Positions 24,801-36,830 of a stretch of 64,000 nucleotides of DNA are shown here, in pieces. The number at the start of each line of letters is the position of its first letter. Positions within the stretch are counted from its first letter, which is position 1. The translations under genes were made by a program, and so were the position numbers. This stretch comes from Lutraria lutraria (Eukaryota; Mollusca; Bivalvia; Venerida; Mactridae), in contig OZ026845.1 in NCBI GenBank assembly GCA_964023205.1, positions 2,056,001-2,120,000 of the forward strand, in the 5' to 3' direction. The notes beneath the pieces were generated by a model, which had not been told where the DNA came from, made no database searches, and saw nothing but the letters and a program-made list of their open reading frames with translations.

Positions 24801-26945
24801 GAAAGTCGCAAAATGACCCCTAATGTTGACAAGACGCTGAACCCCAGCGACCTTATTGTTTCTGTTGATGCTGCATGCTTTTTATTTATAAATTTCTATA
24901 AATTATAGATACATCGAATAAATTCTAATTAATCTTTTGTACATATTACATTACATGTATATCATTGATTGTTAAAGTGTCATATTCATATCCTTACTTC
25001 ATACATATGAAATGCTATCAGCAGTTTTTCTGTTCGAGATGGGAAGTTGGCAATTGATTTCGTCCGTATAGTTATACTCATTGGTTAAATGTGCAATATA
25101 ATTTGTGGAAATAGAACATTAAATCTGTATTCCCCATTCTAAGTGAAATCCGGGTCATTGTGGTACTTATGTACACCACGCAATCTCTTACATCCTGATC
25201 CCCGAGGAGTGATTTAATGTGTTAATGAAGTATTATCTTCTGAACGAATTTCAAACGCATTTTATGTGTTAATTAGCATGCAATTATTTCATACTTAATA
25301 AATTAACAAAATATAACTATTTCTTTGCAAATATTCTCGGTGTCTCTAATGCTTTATCAGGCACAGTGGTACATTTTAGATCTATCTGACTGGAAGACAT
25401 GTCAACGATTCTTGAATTCCCGTTGGTCATCCAAATAGTGTCTGTCGTTTAAGGTCGTGTTAAGTTTCGTAACCAAAAATTAAACAATATTCAAGATTTA
25501 AAATCGGTCTTGCGACACTTAGTTTTGACACAACCATTCAGCATTTCAATTATCAATTTTGTCTGTTTCCATGTTTGTATCAAAACTTTGTTTTCTTGTT
25601 TCCGGTTCTTAGTTTTGTTTTGAAACTTTTCCAGTTGAATTACAACAGTTCTGCAGGGTTTTCTCAATTACAGTATATCAACAATTACCTGCAAAAGTAT
25701 TGTATGTTGATTTCAATCAGTTTTGCATGTTCATATTTTATTCATCAATCCAAGTAAAGCTTGCAAAACAGTTGCAATTGAAAATTTCTCATTTATTTCT
25801 CTGAAAACAGCATGAATACATAACATAGAAATTTCGCAATAAAGGTTGTTAAATTTCTCAAAAGCTTTCTTGTTTGTTTCAGCAAATAATATTCTTTCAG
25901 AAAATTAAATCGTTTGGGCTTCTCCTTAAAAATCCATAAAATGCAGATAAAACAGTTTTGCGCATCTAAGTTGTTTTACAATCTACTTTCATCTCTAAAT
26001 TTCGTATTTTGAGGATGCGTGAAGGAATGACCGGTTTTGAAAAGATTATCATCACAGTGTTATTCTCTCCCTGGTAAAGTTTTGGGAAGTGAACCAAATG
26101 TTAACAATAAATTAGGGTAAACAATATCGATATAACCATATTTGGCGTTTATTGTTATGCCAAAACTACTTTATTAATTGAACAAGATACATAATTTTTA
26201 CTTATCTTATCAAAGTCGATAACATAACATTTTTCAATTAAAAAAATTGAAAATAAAATTTCTCATAATTGATCTTATGATACCAGTACTTACCTGTAAT
26301 GTTCAACTTATTCAATAATATGATACACTGTTTACAAGATATCTTTCAGAAATAATTAAATGTGAGCAATATGTCCATGAGTACACAGTGATACACTATA
26401 TTAAATATGCATAACCCCAGTGCATACATGCATAATATAGGAATGGACATCATACAATACAATGTGGATAAGACAAAAAGAACAAAAACGTACAGGGCAA
26501 CATAGGATAAACAAAGTACAAGCTAATAATAACGATTAGTTAACACATATACCAGTATCTAGAATATTATTAACCTTTCCTCTATTCCCTTTTGATATAC
26601 TAATTTTAGGCATGTGTATATTAAACCTTAAAAAAAATTGAGGGAATAGATATTTATACATAAAAATCATGTCTTTTTCTTCACGAAGTCGATAATTGTA
26701 ATTTGTTTTCAAATGTGTAACTGTATCGTTTAGAACTACTTAAATAACTATAAAAAACTATCATAAACTATGGGGCAGAGGTTTTAGGGATATTAAAATA
26801 ATGGTAAAAAAACACTTAAGTATTATGTTTTACTGGAATGAATTACGAGGTTCTTGTTAGACAACATCCATCTTCCTAACAGCATTTTAACATATATCTG
26901 TCATGGTAGATACTTTATTTTCAGATCCATTAGGTCAACGTTCCC
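21845..26945 (+). repeat. segmental duplication block, copy A (direct)
   Basis: This is the upstream flank of A1. It is repeated directly at 40400-44445 and inverted at 32250-36830 and 56030-60100. Shared landmarks are 'gaagcactaaatgatgatac' (22045), 'gtaaacaggaagtgactgcc' (22808), 'gaaaataggttagtctaact' (23378) and 'tctgactggaagacatg' (25386). It holds no receptor gene: only a SINE, the 'acaacctct' repeat at 23703-23887 and a LINE scrap at 26640-26940 ('aactatggggcagagg'). Confidence 0.85.
24665..24880 (+). mobile_element. tRNA-derived SINE
   Basis: 'gtctgtgactagtaatcac', 'tttttaactccacctggtac', 'gtacggaaggtcggtcg' and 'acaagacgctgaaccccag' define it. A matching copy is at 42660-42880 in the duplicated block, with inverted remnants near 32.95-33.0 and 57.99-58.06 kb. 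Confidence 0.65.
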
Positions 26946-27023
26946 ATATAAATACACACACCCTTACACACCATCACACCTATCCTCAAACACGCAGACA
27001 TATAGTTGAAGATCTACCACATT

Positions 27024-28576
27024 TTATTTGCTGATTTTACGAGTATTTGTCATTATCAGATAACCAGATTCATCGAGACGTTCTGCTTTATCAATACTTG
27101 GCGACTGTAACGTCGTATATGCATTAGTGTCCTCATCACTTCTTTCTAATTGTTCATACACTGTTTGAATTCCGGCAGCATTCTGTTGGTAAAGGTCAAA
27201 TATGCTATTTGAATCAACATATTCATAGTATGGAGCATTGTTTTCTGGACCCGGTGGTTCACGGTGGTATTGATCAACTTCAGTGTCGTTATCAACACTT
27301 GTTCCTGTTGGTTTAGGTTCAGTTTCTCGTCTATTCTCCTTCACCAAACGTTTGGTTATTATTGTCAGTATTATAGCCACAAAAACGACGCAGCCGACTG
27401 AGACGCCAATAATTGTCGGTATGCCAATTGTTTTCGAATCATTTACAGCAACAAACTCAGTCACGACAGTTGTATAATTTTCAACTTGAACATCAGGCAT
27501 CATTTCACTTTCATTAGCTCTGGTGACTTTAGAAGAGGTACTGTTCGATGTCTTGCCGGTTTCATAGTGGCAAAGTGGTGGCATAATTACGCTACATTCA
27601 TAGGCTTCAACCGAAAGTATGTCATTGTATTTTCTCACGGACACGCAATTACTATCGTTGATATGGTCTTTAGTGCGTTCCATTATTTGAAAATATACTA
27701 ATCCACCAGTTAGATAAACTGACTTTTGTTGTAAATATTTAAAGACCTTTTCCTGTACGCTTAAGAACCCTCCTAACTTTATGCAATATGCCTGAGCAGC
27801 AAAGTATGGCAACACTTTGTCGACTAAACAAAAGGCGTTTTCTATCAATCGTTCATGTTTTTCATTACATTTCTTTTCTTGTGATGATAGGATTTGGCAA
27901 ATAAATCCGTTAAAATAGCCTTTATAAGAGCATGATCTGACAGTCATAGAGATGTTTGTGTCCTCCTTTTTTGTACAAATAAACAATTCTTGAAAGTTTG
28001 CTTTACCTCCGATGGAGTTTTAATGATATCATGGTCATGAAATTTGTATACTACCAGTTCGTTGTGAGCATATTGTGTGACATTATCGTAAAACAAGGCA
28101 GCACGGGTGTCAGCGCAATCAGTTGCAGAAATTGATCTGGCATACTTCTTAATGACATCATATCCGAAACAAAAACACTGGTTGTTTAATATTCCTGCAT
28201 ATGACTGCTCGTCATCAAGGCAGTCATCTATACAATGATTTAGAGTCAGTCTATTTTGTAACGAATGTTTTTTCACACCCGGTAAATCAGTCATGTTGTA
28301 GCATCCAACATAAATTGTAAGAGTAAAGAGGACAGGAACTCCTGCAATCCTTGCTGATTCTCCATCTTGTAATAATTCCATAACTCGTCCTTGGCTGCTA
28401 AAACTAATTATGTCTTCATATGTTAGTAGCCTTCCTTGATTGTACGTACAAACATCATTTGTATAGTCTGAGTCCATTAAATATACCTCAGCCATTGCAC
28501 AGTTTTGAAAACTGGCAATTAAGATAATTGCTAGCTTATATATCAAACATAAACGTCCACACAGATATATCATCAT
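27024..28576 (-). pseudogene. receptor B1: WSC/CTLD receptor with ITAM-like tail, one frameshift
   Basis: It is colinear with A1 and B3. The start is the ATG pair at 28576, aligned with the paralogs (MMIYLCGRLC); the frame stays open upstream to 28654. The first frame carries the signal peptide and WSC domain (GCYNMTDLPG, HCIDDC, YAGILNNQCFCF). It leaves frame at a run of six A on the coding strand (27967-27972), just after NCLFVQK. The second frame carries the CTLD-like part, a stalk copy (EMMPDVQVENYTT), the membrane helix and the tail. The tail reads TVYEQL, nine residues, then YTTL, a YxxL-x9-YxxL arrangement, plus PYYEYV and SGYLIM (YxxM). A single-base indel is the only lesion, so assembly error, polymorphism and genuine loss are all possible. 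The stop TAA overlaps an AATAAA. Confidence 0.75.
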
Positions 28577-28870
28577 ATTGTAAATGCAACAATAGTAAAT
28601 ATCCGTGTAAAATACTGTTTCATCCGATCTGGAGCGCGTTGGATACAATGTCACAAGTCACCTCTTCACCATCGGCAAGTTAAGCTAGAACTGTGTAAGT
28701 CCAACGGCATTCCCCTGCTGAATAATGATGTCATTCCTACTTGCGCTACATCATCGTCAGCCAATGAGAACGCCCCTTCTATGTTCAGTTAATTTTATAC
28801 TTAAAAGTTGCTCCTTCCATTGTTTATCATTCACAACGCGACGTTCATTCCTGAGAACCAAGAAAAATAA
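28577..28870 (-). promoter_or_regulatory. B-type upstream conserved block (B1)
   Basis: Read on the minus strand, this aligns with the region upstream of B3. Shared words are 'ttcttggttct', 'gaacgtcgc', 'ctcattggctgacgatg', 'gtagcg' and 'acttgccgatggtgaag'. The inverted CCAAT box (28761-28765) lies about 185 bp before the ATG, and about 191 bp in B3. A1 shares only the last 60 bp or so before its ATG. Conservation of a noncoding block with a CCAAT box suggests a promoter or 5' UTR; this is inference. Confidence 0.55.
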
Positions 28871-28999
28871 TCGAAATTATTAAACTTTAATTAAAATGTT
28901 CATTATGTTGCATTTTTATTTCATGTATAACCGCTGTTACAAAACCGTAAGTTAATGAATTCATGTATAGTATACAGCAAATTTGCAAAATGATTAAGT

Positions 29000-31100
29000 C
29001 GCGAACATTATCTTATGATTTACTATGAAGTACCATGTACAATATTTGATCTAGTGAATATTAGTGCATATATCACATGGTTCAATATTATACCATTCAT
29101 ATTCAAGGCAGTACGTAATAAAGAAAGACATTTTTGAAAGATATGCACAGCCATTTTACCTACTTGTATTCATGTTTATATTGAGTTTTATGCCCCTTTT
29201 CAACAGTCATATCAGGCGGACAGTTCACCTAAGCATTGTTTCTTTGGAAGAACGATAACTATACTCCAATCCTCCGTAAGCAACTATCTGCTTTCTCAGA
29301 TAAAGAGACATGGTCGGTAGCGGAGCTCGAACCCACGACCCTCTATCAGTGAGATGTTACAAAGTGTATTCAAGTACACCTGCTTAGTTCACAAACACAG
29401 TTCATATAGTACCTAATATGACAGCCTGGTACGAATTAAATATGAACGGGAATATGTACTGACCGCAGTGTATACACACATGTGTGACAGTGTGGTATTT
29501 TATAAATTTATTCAGTCAATACTTTATTCACTCAAGACCTTAAAATAACAACATACAACAATCAAGATAATCCTATATAACATCTATTCATCAAATTTTC
29601 ATGTTTTTAGTGAGCGAAATTCACCTTTCTTCCATTAACTAATCAATACTTTATTTATAAGATTTTTTCCGTGATTTATCAGTCAGATGATTGCTTTCCC
29701 ACCTTGTTTTGTATTATCATTAAAATATATTGAAACATATTTTACAGGTAAATAATGTATTATGTTATTTTATGACATTAATATTTCATTAATTAAATAG
29801 ATACTAAAAGTTGTTGTAATTTAAAAACCTTATACTTCTTATTCTTATCTGTACTTTGAAATAATTATACTTAGACTAAATTACAATCCATTTTCTTAAT
29901 GATATCTACAGCATTGTTATTAATATGTATTTTATTATTATATGTACTGTATATCAGTCAGATGGTTACTTTCCCACCTGTAGGCTGGTTTTTGTATTAT
30001 CATTAAAATATATTGAAACATATTTTACAGTCATCACCTTTAACAACAACAATATCTCAACAACACATCCGGCAACACGTGGGACCATGTTCTTTGAACA
30101 CTCCGGATACCTGTTAAAACATAAAGTACCTGGCTTAAACAGTTATTTCATAGAACATCAGATAAGGAAAAATGTCGATAGTCTTGGAACAGACATCAGA
30201 CCCTAAGGACGTAAAACGTATAATCTGCACCCGAGCCCAGATCTAACGTTTTATATTTTAACGTTTCTTAGAGAATTACAATCAAACACTATTTATTTAC
30301 TTATTTCATCGGATTTAACGCTATTTTCAACATATATCAGTTACACCGTGACGAGCATTATCCTAACCATCTTTCATGACTTCAATTAGGTCTAACTAGT
30401 ACTAACGACATTCTATCCGCAAGCTACTACCTAGCTACTCCACGTAATTCAGAGGTGGTGGACAATTTAACATAGGTGGTAATATCTACAGTCAAATTCG
30501 AGCCTCGTCCAGGGTTCGAACTCACAACTTGAACAGTAAACCAACTCTTGTGCGTTTGAAATCGGCTAAATGAAAGGGTCTATATATACAAGTTGAATGC
30601 CATGAATAGGGTCAAATTTTATTTTTCATCTAAGGTTATTATGGGTTAAGTTAATTGTTTTATGTAGAATTTATTACAATCCGATTAAATAAATAAATAT
30701 TGTCTGATCCTAATCGACTTAGAAACATTAAAAGATAAAACAATAGATCTGAGCTCGGTGACGGATTACTTTAGGGCCTGGTGTCTGCTCCCAAACTATC
30801 GACAGATTTCCTTATCTGATGTTCTTGGAAATTGCTTCTCGGGTTACTATTACAGTTTTTAAAGCACATGGTCACGTGTGGGTAAACAAAGTGGTCAGTT
30901 CATATTCCCGTTCACATTCAATTAGTATCAGGCTGTCATATCAAGTACTATGATTATGAACTGTGTTTGTAGACCAAGCAGGTGTGTTTCAATGTTGTTG
31001 TTTTATCTATCAGTTCTGTACAGTACAAGTAGGTGAAATTGCTGTGTATATATTTTAAAAATGTCTTTCTTTATGTCTGATCATCGTTTGATTCAAACAA
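29000..31100. repeat. centre of a large imperfect palindrome
   Basis: Words at 29064-29160, 29380-29450 and 30110-30260 recur inverted at 31020-31080, 30890-31000 and 30700-30850. Examples are 'gacagcctggtacg' against 'caggctgtcat', and 'catcagataaggaaa' against 'tttccttatctgatg'. The symmetry axis is near 30.4 kb. No gene was seen. A B-box-like tRNA fragment ('ggagctcgaacccacgacc', reverse) lies at 29320. Confidence 0.7.
29678..30030 (+). repeat. two 75-bp direct repeats
   Basis: 'tatcagtcagatg' through 'aacatattttacag' occurs at 29678-29751 and again at 29953-30030, with 'cattaaaatatattgaaaca' identical in both. Confidence 0.85.
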
Positions 31101-31239
31101 GCTTTATTAATAGATGGTACTGAGACGCGAACAGTTGTAAATCAACAAACAAGAAATAAATTAGAATATGACAGTATTAGTCATAAATCTAATAAACTGG
31201 ATAATTCTAAATCCAGTCAAAAATAATATAGATGTAGAT

Positions 31240-32090
31240 ATCAATATCAATGTTTTGTTGCTATAAAACAACTTAAAACTGGGAAATGTGCTGGACCAGA
31301 TTACATGTTAAATGATTTTTATGTACGGTAAATTTCAACTCATTGATTGAATACATTTTATTTTTAACAAATTATTTGATACAGGATGCTTCCCAAATGA
31401 ATGGTCGGAAAGGAAACATTGATAACTTCAATAATTATCACGGTATTACATTGCTTAGCACTCTTGGGAATTTATTAGACATACAGATTAGACAAATAGA
31501 CAGAAAAATATTTTGTGTATATAATGTATATAAAAACTCAATCAGGTTTTCGTAAACACACGGATAATTTAGATATGTTTATGTTTTGAGTGTACTTGGA
31601 TCTCATATGATCAAAGACAACATAAAATAGTTTGTGGTTTTATTGACTGTTAAGCAAATATTAAGGGATTTTTATTCAAAACTGGTGAATGAGGTTGAAT
31701 CAATCATCTAGAGCAATTTTTAAAGGGAAGTATGTGGGAAGTTAGACTACAAACACTATTTACATATCATTTCAGTTAAAACACTTCGAGCTCTAAGCGT
31801 TTCGAAACTCAGATTTAATGTCCAGGTTATTTAGCTATAGACACTGGTAGGTGGAAAAACTTAGAACCAAAACAATTGATGATAGAAAATGCAATTTTTG
31901 TACGCAAATACGAGTTTCATTTTGTTATAGAATGTCCATTATACAAAAATCTTAGAAAATAATATATTAGTAACTATTTTTTGGAAGACCAAGTATGTTT
32001 AAATTTATAGAACTGACTACGAGCAAAAATTGGGAAAGCTTTCTTATGTAAAAGACACTATATACAAATTTAATATTTTGCCATGATATA
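31240..32090 (+). mobile_element. LINE reverse-transcriptase relic, plus strand
   Basis: Broken frames read QLKTGKCAGPDYMLNDFY, then GCFPNEWSE, NNYHGITLLSTLG and QSGFRKHTDNLDMF, which are non-LTR reverse-transcriptase fingers and palm blocks. Further on come DRKCNFC and EFHFVIECPLY (C-terminal zinc motif). Stops, frameshifts and a large internal deletion make it dead. It is from the same family as 45040-46800. Confidence 0.8.
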
Positions 32091-32199
32091 TTTTCCCTGT
32101 ATTTTTTTATAAATCATATATTATTGAATTCTTGATTTGATATTTATCATCATATAATAATGTATAAATCTTCTCCCTTATGAAGTGTATCTTACATTT

Positions 32200-32500
32200 T
32201 GTTAAGTTTTATGCATGTATATCATATGATTATGTATGTTGCCAATGAGTATGTTTGTAAATATGGATCTGAAAATAAAGTATCTACCATGACAGATATA
32301 TGTTACAATGCTGTTAGGGAGATGGATGTTGTCTGTCAAGATTCTCATTATCCCTTCTAGTAAAACCTTTAATTCAAGAGTGTGTCTTTTCAGTATTTTA
32401 TTATCTAAAATTCCGCAAACTTCTGCCCCATAGATTAGAATGGGTGTTAATATTTTTTTGAGAATTTCTAATCGATATATGTACACATTTGAAAAATAGT
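32200..32500 (-). mobile_element. LINE reverse-transcriptase scrap, minus strand
   Basis: The minus strand reads YRLEILKKILTPILIYGAEV, the thumb/connection block of the same LINE family. It points at the plus-strand relic next to it. Matching scraps in the sister blocks are at 26640-26940 and 44150-44440. Confidence 0.75.
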
Positions 32501-35500
32501 TACAATATAGTCTGTCTAAAGAAATAGAAATTATTTTTATGTATCCCTCAAAATATTTTAAGGTTTAATCGCCATAATGCCCAAAATCGGTACATCAAAA
32601 TGAAGTAAATAAAGTGTAACCAATATTCTATATACTGACGTTTTTGTTCTTTTTGTCTTATTGTTATTTGTATTCTATGATGTCCAATCCTATATTATAT
32701 ATATACATACGTTGGGTTAATGAATATTTATGACAGTGTTTTACTGTGTACTCATGGACATATTGCCCACATTTATATTTCTGATAGAAATCTTGTAAAT
32801 CGTGTAAAATATAATCGAATTACTTGAATATCACATGTATGTATTGGTATCATAAAATAAAGCTTTACATGATGAGAAAACTAATTATAAACTAATTTAA
32901 CTGAGGAAGATTATGTAAAACTTTGTCCCAAAGCGTGGTGTTCGAATTCTCAGCGTTGTGTGGTTTATTAGTCATATACCATAACCAGAAGACCACGGAG
33001 ATCCATGTATATGTATTAGCTTTGGTTTACTAATGCTGGATAAACAATTGTACAATGAAGCATAAGTAATATCATCTACATGTTCATATTAGCACAAACC
33101 AATTTTATATATTTAGATTTGCTGGCTCTGTAATAGTGATAGTTAACCATAAGAGGAAATTAAGACCGATGACCACGATGTCGGAAAGTTTTGAATATGT
33201 ATCCGCTTAGATTTTAAATTTTCAATTCGTTTGTCCTTTCAGCTGATTGTTTTATATTTATAATATCTAAGTGTACGACTAACAATCGAAGTACATGTAT
33301 TAAACAATTAAGTGGGAAGTTAATTGTAAATGATGGGCGTATAAACTACTCCTTACGAAAGTAAATATATACAAGACTTTCATAAGACAATGATGCGTAC
33401 GTGATTGCAATGTTGTTTTCACCGAACAGACACAGCGCGAAGGGAGGTAACTGAAGAAAATTTGACAGACGATCATAGAAGAGTTGTCACTCCTTTTCGA
33501 GCTTGCAAAACTGATAGCCGAATAACATACTCCATTGATTCTTCACATAATGAGGAAAATATTTCATCTTACAACTCTATTGTATACATAAATTACATTT
33601 GCTCCTATTCTAAATATCTAAAATATTCACATATTTACAAAACAAAAGTTACAATAAATTCTTCCTTCGTACGATATTCAGGATTTAGGCTAATGATGTT
33701 CTGATTAATCATTTATTCAACGAATCATTTAGGAATGGTCGTTGACGTGACGATGATGCTCCCATTTCGTCAGCGGATTATTGATTTTGTTCAAATTTGT
33801 CGTTCTTGACTATAGCAACATAAATGATTGCAGATTTGAAAAGTTAGTGACCAGTGTAATAAAACTGCTGTTCAAGCTGTAAACTGTAAATGCAGCATTA
33901 TTTTGGTTCATAATGTGTCTTAATAGTTTATTCTGAAGTTATGTTTACATAAACATTCGAATAAAGTTAATATTTCAATTTTTATTGATTTTTTTTCTAT
34001 TCATTTGGTATAAGGGATGTTAAGTTTATGCAGTACTAGCATTTTTGGTCATTTCGTATTTAATCAGTTTTAATCGATTAATCACTGACTTTTGCCTCTG
34101 ATTAATCAATGAAATGTGCACGGACTGATTACAATCACTAATTTAGGCTTGATTTCAACATTTCAGCAAAATACTGGCCACTTATTTCACATGATTATGT
34201 AAAAATAATTACAAGGGACGCATAACAGTCGACTAAATATCTTATACCAAATCATCTCAGTGACCATTGTCTTGGGATCAGTCTTCCAACTCAAGTATCA
34301 TATTTGATCCTTTAATGTTTATTAATCATTAATGATGAAAATAATGATATGATTCATACATGAATCTGTTGAAATTATTGATCTGAATGTGTAATCGTAT
34401 TCAAGCATTAATCACTGATATATTTTTACCAAATTTCTTTCAGAAACTGTTCTCAAGTTTAATAACCACAGTGCAATGTGCCGAGTCCTGTGTTCAAACA
34501 CACGATTTCCAGGCATGTAGACCAAACACTCTCATTATTGAGCTTAACGACTTCAACAATTGTTGCTTTTCTATGTGTAATAAAATGTTTGTTACTGGTT
34601 ACCCGTCCTTACTTAAGGAAAGCGGACCATAATTGAAATTTTCAATGACAATGAACAAAAGTTTAGTGGTACTTGATCCTTATAAGTTGAGACATTCAAA
34701 CATAATTTAACAAACATTATCTTTCAATCAAACAACACTTTGAAAACTTGGACACCTACTGTCTCACTTAAATATCTTTTCCGCACGCTTCGACAATAAT
34801 AAGAACATTTTAAACAAGATATGTTTAAAAACACAATGCCCCAATCGCGTGACCTTCACATTTGACCTGAAAATGCGCAGGTCCTGTATAGGTTGTCATG
34901 AGGAAAATAACCTTTATTGAAGCCTGTTGATTTAATAGGAAAGGTTAAAGTTTGGTACAGACAAAAATGATCGAATCACATACCCCGACAATGTGTGCTT
35001 GGGAACTTGGTGACAATAGTTCTATCAAAGTTCGGTCAAAATCCTTTGATGTAGGAGAAGTTGCAAACAAAAGACTATTTCTATATTACATACGTATGTA
35101 CAAAATAAACAAAGGGCGATAATTCCGTAATTTATGATCGAATAACAAAACTTCCACAGTATGCTCTGGGTAACTTAATAAAAATAAATTAGTTCCACGA
35201 AAGTTTGATTAACACCCCTTGAGAAAAGTTACTAACAAGAGTTTCTCTATTACACTTGCACAGAAAACAAAGGGTTATAAATCTACCAAAACAAAATCAA
35301 ATAAAAGTTCGTAATATATGTGCTGGGGTTCTTGGTGACAATACTTGTAAAAGTTTCGTCAGAATCCAATGAGAAATATAGGAGTATCATAGAAAAAGTA
35401 AGAATACTTTAAAACACAATGCCCCTGCGACCTTTGACCTACTGACCTGTAGAGGTTGTCATGAGTAACAAACATGTGAAGTTTGATGATTGTAAGTGGA

Positions 35501-36830
35501 AGCGTTTAGATTTTATAGGCAATGTTAAAATTGGTACAAACAAACAAACAGGCCAAAAACAATATGTTCCGATTTATCGACACAGGGGCATAAAAAAGAA
35601 ATTATCTCCATACTTATCCTATTTTTAATGAGCATGTGACCAGGAATAAACAATTGTAAACGCGTACGCTAATATTTCGTTCAAATCCTTGATACACATT
35701 GACATGTTTTTTTTATATAATTTTATCAAAAGAAAAGAGTTTTCGGACTTAAAAAAACTATAAATCTGGATCTTAATCCTCCGTAAGTTTTATTGTTTTT
35801 AGTTTTTATTTGTTCCCTGATTTCTGCTCCCGGACTAAACTAATGATTGATTTTCCCTGTCTGAAATTCTGTGTAGTTAATGTCCGTTTAAAACTCTTCG
35901 TTACGAACTACAAGGAGCAATATGTTTTGATTACACTTCAAACAATGAATACAATTTCATTTCATAAGTGTAGCTAAAAAGGATGCGTATGCCATAAAAA
36001 AGGGGTAGACCAGATATTTAACTTTCTGTCTCGAGGAAAAACAAATGATGTTATTGTACATTGAAAGCCTTGAAAGCATTGAAAGTTAATTTCAAGTGTG
36101 ATGCTTCCGATTATCATTATATCGAATAAACACGTAAATACAGCGTACTCTTACATGGTGCAAAGTAAATGTACTCTAAAGCTACACGCGCACCAAGTCA
36201 TCCAAATGTTAAGAAAATTATTCTTAAATTAACCCAGAGTCAGTTTCCTTTAAGCACATAAAATTGATAAATAAATAGAGTATGACTCAGCTGAATTTAT
36301 ACAATTTTGATAAAGAGTTTCAATTGTTGAAGATATTTATTAAGCCGCGTATGCACTTACATATGAAGCATTTACGCATACTTTTCTTTGCACCTATATT
36401 TTCTGAAGATATTGCTTAATAAGGTCTGACATTTAGATAGAAACATCTTCACTTCTTGCGGTGATTAAGTATTACAATAAAAGCTAAAAGGTGGTTAAAT
36501 TGCTCTCGAATAAATACTTAAATACAGCGTACTCTAACTCTTTCATGGTGAGCGCAAAATAGATGTTCAAGTCATACTCTAAAGCTACACATGTTCACAT
36601 ACCTTTAAGTATCATCATTTAGTGATCCAATTTGATTCAGCTTACCTTTGTTGTGCAAGATTAGTTTTATTTTAACCTGCCAATTACTTAACCACTACAT
36701 TGGGGCTTCTTTAAAACAACAGAGGTCTGCATGAAGTTTTCTCCAATCCACATTTTTGTGCTTTATCGTAAAAATAAGAAAATATGGATTATGGAGAACA
36801 GCTACTTTAATTTAGAGATGACTTAAAGTT
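32250..36830 (-). repeat. segmental duplication block, copy B (inverted)
   Basis: It is the reverse complement of copy A. 36600-36830 matches 21845-22060 almost base for base, 36000-36060 matches 22640-22690, and 33000-33340 matches 24140-24750. Between 33.5 and 35.7 kb is sequence not seen in copy A: AT-rich, with fragments of the 'gacctttgacctactgacc' repeat class near 34850 and 35430. 36120-36190 is duplicated again at 36520-36600. Confidence 0.8.

Noticed and set aside
27960..27990. Programmed ribosomal frameshift in B1
   Set aside because: The A-run is not in the X XXY YYZ phase of the upstream frame, and intact paralogs need no shift.
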